A DNA stretch of 20,561 nt from Acidaminococcus fermentans (GTDB taxonomy: Bacteria > Bacillota_C > Negativicutes > Acidaminococcales > Acidaminococcaceae): NCBI GenBank assembly GCA_004555735.1, contig SFHH01000014.1:1-20561 (forward strand). Reading direction: 5' to 3'. Of the stretch, positions 14,579 to 20,561 are shown in pieces (position 1 is the first letter of the stretch; every line of letters starts with the position of its first letter). The notes under the pieces were generated by a model. That model made no database searches. It saw nothing but the letters and a program-made list of their open reading frames with translations, and was not told where the DNA came from. The translations under genes were made by a program, and so were the position numbers.

Positions 14579-14652
14579 CTTTCCTTCGGCGGTATTAACC
14601 GCATCAGGTTCAAAGGGTCGACCGTCAGGTCTCTCAGCGATAGCGCCCCTAG
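14579..14652 (-). promoter_or_regulatory. TPP riboswitch (THI element) upstream of thiC
   Basis: The minus strand shows the conserved THI-box elements in order: GGGGCGC, CTGAGAGA, GACCCTTTGAACCTGATGC, GGTTAATACCGCCGAAGGAA. These match the pyrimidine- and pyrophosphate-sensing helices of TPP aptamers. With the terminator at 14531-14559, binding of TPP should end transcription before thiC. Confidence 0.95.
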
Positions 14653-14662
14653 TGATATTTCA

Positions 14663-14691
14663 ACTTTAACAAAAAAACGAAAAGAATGCAA
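14663..14691 (-). promoter_or_regulatory. Candidate thiC promoter
   Basis: On the minus strand TTGCAT (14691-14686) and TAAAGT (14668-14663) are 17 nt apart, and a start about 7 nt further would put the TPP aptamer at the very 5' end of the transcript. The -10 is imperfect. Confidence 0.45.
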
Positions 14692-14723
14692 CCAGAAATT
14701 TTGCAGGGAGAGTTACAAGTAGT

Positions 14724-14748
14724 TAGACAATTCATAATAAATTGTCTA
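14724..14748. promoter_or_regulatory. Perfect 9-bp dyad, candidate operator between thiC and PFOR promoters
   Basis: TAGACAATT (14724-14732) and AATTGTCTA (14740-14748) are exact reverse complements separated by 7 nt. The centre is about 67 nt upstream of the expected PFOR start of transcription, where an activator would bind. It does not match Rex or FNR consensus sites. There is no T-run, so it is not a terminator. Confidence 0.5.
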
Positions 14749-14767
14749 CAAATAACAAAAAATTTAT

Positions 14768-14796
14768 TTGAGATTCTGTTCATTTTGATATATAAT
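14768..14796 (+). promoter_or_regulatory. Promoter of the PFOR gene
   Basis: TTGAGA (14768-14773) and a perfect TATAAT (14791-14796) are separated by 17 nt, close to a sigma-70 consensus. The predicted transcript has a leader of about 67 nt before ATG 14870. A strong promoter fits the expected abundance of the enzyme. Confidence 0.75.
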
Positions 14797-14869
14797 GATA
14801 GACGACTAGGGGGACTATGGAAGTCTTACTATCGTAGTCAGTATCTCTTAGAAAGAGGGGCTATTAAAA

Positions 14870-17800
14870 ATGAAAAAAATGAAGACAATGGATGGCAACA
14901 CCGCGGCCGCATATGCTTCTTATGCGTTTACGGAAGTTGCAGCGATCTACCCGATCACTCCTTCTTCTCCTATGGCAGAAGCAAGTGATGAATGGGCTTC
15001 TCATGGCAAGAAGAACATTTTCGATCGCCCGGTACAAATCATGGAAATGCAGTCTGAAGCAGGTGCTGCCGGTGCTGTGCACGGCTCTCTGTCTTCCGGT
15101 GCTCTGACCACGACTTATACTGCATCCCAGGGCTTGCTGCTGATGATCCCGAACATGTACAAAATCGCCGGTGAACTGCTGCCTGCAGTATTCGACGTAG
15201 CTGCCCGCTGCGTTGCCACCAGCTCTCTGAACATCTTCGGTGACCACAGTGACGTCATGGCTGCACGTCAGACCGGTTTCGCTATGCTGGCTGAAAGCGG
15301 CGTCCAGGAAGTTATGGACCTGACTGCAGTTGCTCATCTGTCCGCTATCAAAGGCCATGTTCCTTTCCTGAACTTCTTCGATGGGTTCCGTACTTCTCAC
15401 GAAATCCAGAAGATCGAACTGCTGGACTATGAAGACCTGAAAAAACTGGTCGACTACGATGAACTGAAGAAATTCCGTGAAAATGCGCTGAACCCGGATC
15501 ATCCTGTGATCCGCGGCACCAACCAAAACCCGGATATCGACTTCCAGACCCGTGAAGCCGTCAACAAATATTATCTGGCTCTGCCGGAAATCGTTGAAGG
15601 CTATATGAACGAGATCAGCAAACTGACCGGCCGTGACTACAAGCTGTTCAACTACACCGGTGCTCCCGATGCTGAAAACGTTGTTGTCATCATGGGCAGC
15701 GGCGCTCAGACCGTTGAAGAAGTTGTCAAACTGCTGGTTGCTGAAGGCGAAAAGGTCGGCGTAGTGAACGTCCACCTGTATCGTCCGTTCTCCGAAAAAC
15801 ACTTCTTCGAAGCTATGCCGAAGACTGTGAAACGGATCGCTGTCCTGGATCGGACCAAGGAACCTGGTTCCAACGGCGAACCTCTGTACCTGGATGTCCG
15901 GGATATGTTCTACAACAAGGCTGAACGGCCTCTGATCGTCGGCGGCCGCTATGGCCTGGGCTCCAAGGAATTCTATCCTGGCGATGTCCTGGCTGTGTTC
16001 GACAACCTGAAGGCTGCTGAACCCAAAGACCACTTCACTGTAGGCATCGTGGATGATGTGACCAATACCTCCCTGGCAAAAGAAAAGACCCTGGATATCA
16101 CCCCGAAAGGGACCGTATCCTGCAAGTTCTGGGGCCTGGGTTCCGATGGTACCGTCGGTGCCAACAAGATGGCCATCAAGATCATCGGCGACAAGACCGA
16201 CATGTACGCTCAGGGCTACTTCGCTTACGACTCCAAGAAGTCCGGCGGTATCACCGTATCCCACCTGCGTTTCGGCCATACTCCGATCCATATGCCGTTC
16301 CTGATCAACTATGCTGACTATGTAGCTGTGCACAATCCTTCTTATGTACATCGTTACAATGTAGCCAACGGCCTGAAAAAAGGCGGCGTATTCCTGCTGA
16401 ACTGCCCTTGGACCGTTGAAGAACTGGATAAGGAACTGCCTGGCCAGCTGAAACGCTACCTGGCTGTGAACGACATCCAATTCTACACCATCGATGCTGT
16501 GAAGATCGCTTCCGACATCGGTCTGGGCGGTCGGATCAACATGATCATGCAGTCCGCATTCTTCAAACTGGCTAACGTCATCCCCGTGGAAGACGCTGTG
16601 AAGTACCTGAAAGAATCCATCGTCGCTTCCTATGGCAAGAAAGGCCAGAAGGTCGTCGACATGAACAACGCTGCTGTGGATCAGGGCGTCAACGCCATCA
16701 AGAAGATCGACATCCCTGCTGAATGGGCTAACGCTCAGGATGAACCGCTGTACAAGAAGATCGGCAACGACTTCTATGACAATATCATGATCCCCATGAC
16801 GGAACAAGAAGGCGACAGCCTGCCGGTCAGCACCCTGATGGGCCAGGCCAATGGTACCTTCCCGTCCGGTACTGCTGCCCTGGAAAAACGCGGTATTGCC
16901 ATCAACGTTCCTGAATGGAACATTGAAAACTGCATCCAGTGCAACCAGTGCGCCATCATGTGCCCGCATGCTGCTATCCGTCCGTTCCTGCTGACTGACG
17001 AAGAAGTCAAGAACGCTCCGGAAGGCCTGAAGACCAAACCGGCTCTGGGTGCAAAAGGCCTGAACTTCTGCATCACCGTGAGCCCGATGGACTGCCAAGG
17101 CTGCTCCAACTGCGTGGATGCCTGCCCGGGCATGAGAGGCAACAAGGCTCTGGCCATGAAACCTTTCGCTACCCAGGAAGGCCGTGCTCCCATCTGGGAT
17201 TATGTGGTCAACAAGGTTGCTCCGAAAGCCAACCCCATGTCCACTGCTACTGTCAAGGGCTCTCAGTTCGAACAGCCCCTGCTGGAATTCTCTGGTGCCT
17301 GCGCTGGCTGCGGCGAAACCCCGTATGCCAAACTGGTTACCCAGCTGGTCGGTGACCGCATGATGATCGCCAACGCTACCGGCTGCTCCTCCATTTGGGC
17401 TGCTGCTGCTCCTTCCATGCCGTACACCACCAACCACAAAGGCCATGGTCCTGCTTGGTCCAACTCCCTGTTCGAAGACAACGCTGAATTCGGTCTGGGC
17501 ATGTATCTGGGCGTAAAGGCTGTCCGGGATCGTCTGGTAGACGAAATGAAGGCTGCTGAAGCTGTTGCTTCCGCTGACCTGAAGGCTGCCATGGAAGACT
17601 GGATCGCCAACAAGGATGAAGGGGAAGGCTCTCGTGCCCGCGCTGAAAAGCTGGAAGCACTGCTGGAAGCTGAAAAAGCCGGCAAACCGGAACTGGAAAA
17701 ACTGTATGAATCCAAACAGTTCTTCGTGAAACGTTCTCAGTGGATCTTCGGCGGCGACGGCTGGTCCTACGATATTGGTTACGGCGGACTGGATCACGTA

Positions 17801-18385
17801 CTGGCCTCCGGCGATGATGTAAACGTGATGGTATTCGATACCGAAGTTTACTCCAACACCGGCGGACAATCCTCCAAGTCCACTCCTGAAGCAGCTGTTG
17901 CTCAGTTCGCTGCTTCCGGTAAACGCACCAAGAAGAAGGACCTGGGCATGATGGCTATGACCTATGGTTATGTCTATGTAGCTCAGATCAACCTGGGTGC
18001 TGATAAGAACCAGGCTCTGAAGGCCATCCGGGAAGCAGAAGCTTACCATGGTCCTTCCCTGATCATCTGCTACAGCCCCTGCATCAACCACGGCATCAAG
18101 AGAGGCATGAACCACTCCTTCCTGGAAGCCAAGGCTGCTGTTGACTGCGGTTACTGGAGCTGCTTCCGGTACAACCCGACCCTGAAGGCTGAAGGCAAGA
18201 AGTCCTTCTTCCTGGACAGCACCAAGACTCCGAACTTCGATGAATTTGAAAACTTCCTGAAGGGCGAAGTCCGGTATGCTTCCCTGGCCAAAGGGTTCCC
18301 TGACATTGCAGAAGATCTGTATGCGAAGACCAAGAAAGACGCTGAAGAACGTCTGGCTGGCTATGTAAAACTGGACGCTGAATAA
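14870..18385 (+). CDS. nifJ: Pyruvate:ferredoxin (flavodoxin) oxidoreductase, single-chain
   Basis: It decarboxylates pyruvate oxidatively to acetyl-CoA and CO2 with transfer of electrons to ferredoxin, the central step of pyruvate fermentation. The 1171 residues are the normal length for the single-chain, homodimeric enzyme. The N-terminal pyruvate/TPP domain begins with EVAAIYPITPSSPMAE. Two 4Fe-4S motifs, CIQCNQCAIMCP (from 688) and CQGCSNCVDACP (from 742), form the ferredoxin-like domain. The proximal cluster cysteines are in CAGCGE (811, 814) and CINHG (1071). The TPP site runs from GDGWSYDIGYGG (962 on) to SNTGGQ. AGAGGGG lies about 9 nt upstream of ATG 14870; ATG 14879 is a possible alternative. 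Arginine codons are often CGT/CGC and G-runs are rare, unlike the CGG-rich neighbours, a sign of high expression. It is a single gene with its own promoter and terminator. Confidence 0.97.
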   Translation: MKKMKTMDGNTAAAYASYAFTEVAAIYPITPSSPMAEASDEWASHGKKNIFDRPVQIMEMQSEAGAAGAVHGSLSSGALTTTYTASQGLLLMIPNMYKIAGELLPAVFDVAARCVATSSLNIFGDHSDVMAARQTGFAMLAESGVQEVMDLTAVAHLSAIKGHVPFLNFFDGFRTSHEIQKIELLDYEDLKKLVDYDELKKFRENALNPDHPVIRGTNQNPDIDFQTREAVNKYYLALPEIVEGYMNEISKLTGRDYKLFNYTGAPDAENVVVIMGSGAQTVEEVVKLLVAEGEKVGVVNVHLYRPFSEKHFFEAMPKTVKRIAVLDRTKEPGSNGEPLYLDVRDMFYNKAERPLIVGGRYGLGSKEFYPGDVLAVFDNLKAAEPKDHFTVGIVDDVTNTSLAKEKTLDITPKGTVSCKFWGLGSDGTVGANKMAIKIIGDKTDMYAQGYFAYDSKKSGGITVSHLRFGHTPIHMPFLINYADYVAVHNPSYVHRYNVANGLKKGGVFLLNCPWTVEELDKELPGQLKRYLAVNDIQFYTIDAVKIASDIGLGGRINMIMQSAFFKLANVIPVEDAVKYLKESIVASYGKKGQKVVDMNNAAVDQGVNAIKKIDIPAEWANAQDEPLYKKIGNDFYDNIMIPMTEQEGDSLPVSTLMGQANGTFPSGTAALEKRGIAINVPEWNIENCIQCNQCAIMCPHAAIRPFLLTDEEVKNAPEGLKTKPALGAKGLNFCITVSPMDCQGCSNCVDACPGMRGNKALAMKPFATQEGRAPIWDYVVNKVAPKANPMSTATVKGSQFEQPLLEFSGACAGCGETPYAKLVTQLVGDRMMIANATGCSSIWAAAAPSMPYTTNHKGHGPAWSNSLFEDNAEFGLGMYLGVKAVRDRLVDEMKAAEAVASADLKAAMEDWIANKDEGEGSRARAEKLEALLEAEKAGKPELEKLYESKQFFVKRSQWIFGGDGWSYDIGYGGLDHVLASGDDVNVMVFDTEVYSNTGGQSSKSTPEAAVAQFAASGKRTKKKDLGMMAMTYGYVYVAQINLGADKNQALKAIREAEAYHGPSLIICYSPCINHGIKRGMNHSFLEAKAAVDCGYWSCFRYNPTLKAEGKKSFFLDSTKTPNFDEFENFLKGEVRYASLAKGFPDIAEDLYAKTKKDAEERLAGYVKLDAE

Positions 18386-18399
18386 GCTTCATTTCTTCA

Positions 18400-18435
18400 A
18401 AATCTCCTGTCACGCAAGTGACAGGAGATTTTTTT
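18400..18435 (+). terminator. Rho-independent terminator after PFOR
   Basis: AAATCTCCTGTCAC (18400-18413) pairs perfectly over 14 bp with GTGACAGGAGATTT (18418-18431) around GCAA, followed by T to 18435. It lies 14 nt after the stop codon. Confidence 0.93.
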
Positions 18436-18496
18436 GCAGAAAAATGTTCAGAATGTTGCATGTTTCTGCTTAGAACTGGTGTAAATCTTTGAGATG

Positions 18497-18505
18497 TGGT
18501 AGAAT
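18497..18505 (+). promoter_or_regulatory. Candidate extended -10 promoter of the Na/Pi cotransporter-like gene
   Basis: TGGTAGAAT contains TAGAAT (18500-18505) with TG at the extended position and no convincing -35. It lies 69 nt before the TTG start and after the PFOR terminator. Confidence 0.4.
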
Positions 18506-18574
18506 CTAGTCGTATCACCATTCATTCAATCGATAGGAACAATTGAAAACGCAAAAACTGCGGAGGAGATCATC

Positions 18575-20179
18575 TTGGTTCAGCTTTTCTTATTCTTGGG
18601 CGGTATTTCTCTTTTCCTGTACGGGATGCAATTGATGGGGGACGGCCTGCAGCAGGCAGCAGGGGCAAAACTCCAGAAGATCCTGGGGCAGCTGACGAAA
18701 AAGACCATCTATGGGGTGGCTCTGGGGGCTGGCGTCACAGCTGTACTCCAGTCATCCAGTGCAACCACCGTGATGACCGTGGGTCTGGTCAATGCTGGCC
18801 TGATGAATCTGGAACAGGCATTCGGGATCGTCATGGGGGCCAATATCGGGACCACCATGACTGCACAGCTGATTGCCTTCAATTTGACGGATTATATTAC
18901 CCTGATCATTGCCATCGGCTTCGTCATGCAGATCGTGTGCCGGAAACGGACCTTGAAGAATCTGGGATCTGTCCTTTTGGGCTTCGGGATCCTGATGCTG
19001 GGCATGAGTATGATGAGCAACGCGGTGATCCCGCTGCGGCAGGATCCCCGGATCGTGGAAATCCTGGGTAGGTTTTCTACCCATCCTATCCTGGGGCTGC
19101 TCACTGGGTTGGGAATGACTCTGGTGATCCAGTCTTCCTCCGCTACCATTGGTATCCTGATGGCCATGGCCAGCCAAGGATTGATTCCCCTGGAAGGAGC
19201 TATCCCCGTGATTTTGGGGGATAATATCGGGACCTGTATCACTGCGGTCATCGCCACTCTGCAAAGCGGCCTGAACGCCAAGCGGGTGGCCTGCTCCCAT
19301 GTGATGTTCAATCTGTGCGGCAGTATCATCGCTCTGATCCTGCTTCCTTTCTTCATTTCGTTTGTGAAGGACATTTCTCCGGCCGGGAATATCGGACGGC
19401 AGATCGCTAATGCTCATACCACTTTCAACGTGGTGAACACCTGCATTTTCCTGCCCCTGGCTCCTTACTTTACCCGGTTCATCAAAAAAATCATGCCAGG
19501 GGAAGACAATGACATTTCCTACCAGCCTAAGTACCTGGATAAGAACGTGCTGAATACGCCGGCGGTGGCTTTGGGCCTGGCTGCGAAAGAAGTGGTCCGG
19601 ATGGGGGACCTGGCTCTGGAAAATATCCGGAAATCCTTTGCCTGCGTGGACAATTACAATAAAAAAGATGTAGAATTCATCCTGGAACATGAGCCGGTGA
19701 TCGATAGCTTGGAAGAGGCCATCACGGTATATCTCACCAAGATGAGCGAAAAGAATATGACCAAAGATATGTCCAACCTCCATACCGGATTGCTCCATGC
19801 CTGCAACGACATCGAACGGATCGGGGACCATGCGGAAATCATCGCCAAACGGGTCCGGAGTATGCGGGAAGATGGGACTACTTTCTCGCCCGAAGCCAAT
19901 CGGGAAATGAAGGAACTGGAAGTCCTGGTGGTCTCAGCTGCTACCAAGGCCATCAAGGCACTGGAAACCAACGACAAAGATCTGGCCCGGGAATCCCTGG
20001 ATTTTTCCCACCAGGTGAAGCTGAAGCAGAAAGCTATGCGGAAGAGTCACGTGGAACGGCTGAATGAAGGCATCTGTACGCCGGAAACCGGCTTTGTGAT
20101 GCTGGAACTGCTGATCAATATGAAGCGGGTCAGCGACCACAGCAAGAACATTTCTCAGCTGGTGCTGGGGGACTTTTGA
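18575..20179 (+). CDS. Na+/phosphate cotransporter family protein with C-terminal PhoU-like domain
   Basis: It is an inner-membrane protein, probably a sodium-coupled phosphate transporter. Two inverted-repeat Na_Pi_cotrans units are visible, each with a QSSSAT motif (59-64 and 186-191) and a GxNIGT motif (GANIGTT 88-94, GDNIGTC 215-221). About eight or nine hydrophobic segments span residues 1-300. The cytoplasmic C-terminal part (about 335-525) is helical and PhoU-like, with IERIGDHAE and a second VSDHSKNIS motif typical of PhoU metal sites. The length of 534 residues fits this two-domain class. The start is TTG 18575: GGAGGAG (18562-18568) lies 6 nt upstream and no ATG is well placed. Substrate and direction are not proven for the family in bacteria. 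Confidence 0.9.
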   Translation: MVQLFLFLGGISLFLYGMQLMGDGLQQAAGAKLQKILGQLTKKTIYGVALGAGVTAVLQSSSATTVMTVGLVNAGLMNLEQAFGIVMGANIGTTMTAQLIAFNLTDYITLIIAIGFVMQIVCRKRTLKNLGSVLLGFGILMLGMSMMSNAVIPLRQDPRIVEILGRFSTHPILGLLTGLGMTLVIQSSSATIGILMAMASQGLIPLEGAIPVILGDNIGTCITAVIATLQSGLNAKRVACSHVMFNLCGSIIALILLPFFISFVKDISPAGNIGRQIANAHTTFNVVNTCIFLPLAPYFTRFIKKIMPGEDNDISYQPKYLDKNVLNTPAVALGLAAKEVVRMGDLALENIRKSFACVDNYNKKDVEFILEHEPVIDSLEEAITVYLTKMSEKNMTKDMSNLHTGLLHACNDIERIGDHAEIIAKRVRSMREDGTTFSPEANREMKELEVLVVSAATKAIKALETNDKDLARESLDFSHQVKLKQKAMRKSHVERLNEGICTPETGFVMLELLINMKRVSDHSKNISQLVLGDF

Positions 20180-20185
20180 TGGCTG

Positions 20186-20213
20186 CCAATGGTCAATTGT
20201 CGATTGTCAATGG
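20186..20213 (+). repeat. Degenerate 7-bp tandem repeat (four units)
   Basis: Four consecutive units CCAATGG, TCAATTG, TCGATTG and TCAATGG fit YCRATKG. They begin 7 nt after the cotransporter stop codon and end before the terminator. The CCGATGG unit of the array at 10211-10231 also fits this consensus. Confidence 0.55.
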
Positions 20214-20222
20214 CCGAAGGAT

Positions 20223-20249
20223 AGGAGCTGCCTGGCGCAGCTCCTTTTT
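20223..20249 (+). terminator. Rho-independent terminator after the Na/Pi cotransporter-like gene
   Basis: AGGAGCTGC (20223-20231) pairs with GCAGCTCCT (20237-20245) around CTGGC, followed by T to 20249. It separates this gene from the downstream LOG-family gene, although read-through is possible because only about 20 nt remain before that start. Confidence 0.85.
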
Positions 20250-20269
20250 CTATGGAAGAAGGAGAAGAT

Positions 20270-20561
20270 ATGAACATCACTGTCTATTTGGGGGCGAATC
20301 CGGGGAACCGGCCGGTGTACGCCCGCTATGCGTATGATTTGGGCCAGTGGGTCGCGGCTCATGGCCATACCTTGGTCTATGGAGGCAGCCGTACCGGCCT
20401 CATGGGACAGCTGGCGGATGGTGCCTTGGGACAGGGAGGACGGGTCATCGGAGTAGAGCCCCGGTTCTTCATGGAAAAGGAACTCCAGCATGAAGGGCTC
20501 AGTGAGCTGATCGTCACCGACAATATGACGGAACGGAAACAGAAGATGTTGGAACTGGGGG
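20270..20561 (+). CDS. LOG-family (TIGR00730) nucleoside 5'-monophosphate phosphoribohydrolase, 5' part
   Basis: Only the first 97 codons are in the window. The frame is open to the last base. The N-terminal Rossmann-like start ITVYLGANPG, the GGSRTGLMG motif (38-46) and TERKQKM (87-93) with the conserved Arg-Lys pair match the LOG / lysine-decarboxylase-like family. These enzymes release the base from nucleoside monophosphates (cytokinin riboside monophosphates in plants, AMP-like substrates in bacteria). The PGGxGTxxE motif that would confirm activity lies beyond the window. GAAGGAG lies 6 nt before the ATG. Its bacterial role is not known from this context. Confidence 0.85.
   Translation, partial: MNITVYLGANPGNRPVYARYAYDLGQWVAAHGHTLVYGGSRTGLMGQLADGALGQGGRVIGVEPRFFMEKELQHEGLSELIVTDNMTERKQKMLELG

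Noticed and set aside
14724..14748. Terminator of the thiC or PFOR unit
   Set aside because: The perfect dyad has no T-run on either strand and lies upstream of both promoters, so an operator is more plausible.
14724..14748. Rex or FNR binding site
   Set aside because: The half-sites TAGACAATT/AATTGTCTA do not match the TTGTGAA-type Rex or TTGAT-type FNR half-sites.
14864..18115. A 1083-codon open frame antisense to the PFOR gene
   Set aside because: It lies entirely opposite a clear 1171-residue enzyme, has low-complexity His/Asp/Gly-rich composition, no ribosome site and no family motif. It follows from the codon bias of PFOR.

Overview
The window reads as chromosome of an anaerobic, amino-acid-utilising bacterium, most likely a Negativicute close to Acidaminococcus. 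The support is indirect: moderately GC-rich coding sequence with strong Shine-Dalgarno sites, a 1171-residue pyruvate:ferredoxin oxidoreductase, a short anaerobe-type ThiC, and an M20 peptidase beside a DUF3100 membrane protein. No phage, IS, CRISPR, rRNA or tRNA was seen.

Positions 1-7801 hold one tightly packed operon for aromatic amino acids: aroF, tyrA, aroB, aroA, aroC, pheA, aroE, aroK. It is preceded by a small leader peptide gene in which 11 of 20 consecutive residues are Trp, Tyr or Phe, and then by a classic terminator hairpin. This is the layout of a ribosome-mediated transcription attenuator. The operon lacks 3-dehydroquinate dehydratase and chorismate mutase, so two steps must be encoded elsewhere.

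Positions 7788-10183 hold an MscS-type mechanosensitive channel (minus strand), convergent with aroK, and a glycerate 2-kinase of the MOFRL family divergent from it. The divergent pair appears to share a very compact promoter region.

A 372-nt gap (10184-10555) carries an unusual structure: two arrays of degenerate 7-bp repeats in inverted orientation, a perfect AT-rich hairpin between them, a long terminator and an AT-rich promoter. It is followed by a three-gene cassette (10556-13138): an M20/AbgB-like amidohydrolase, a DUF3100 membrane protein and a small five-helix membrane protein. The genes overlap by 8 and 4 nt. I read this as a candidate uptake-and-hydrolysis system with unknown substrate, and it is the best candidate here for an undescribed system at the protein level.

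Positions 13150-18435 hold thiC (minus strand), controlled by a clear TPP riboswitch with a terminator, and a divergent, highly expressed pyruvate:ferredoxin oxidoreductase gene (a TPP enzyme). A perfect 9-bp dyad lies between their promoters. The window ends with a Na+/phosphate cotransporter-like protein with a C-terminal PhoU-like domain, a second array of 7-bp repeats, a terminator, and the start of a LOG-family phosphoribohydrolase that runs off the end.
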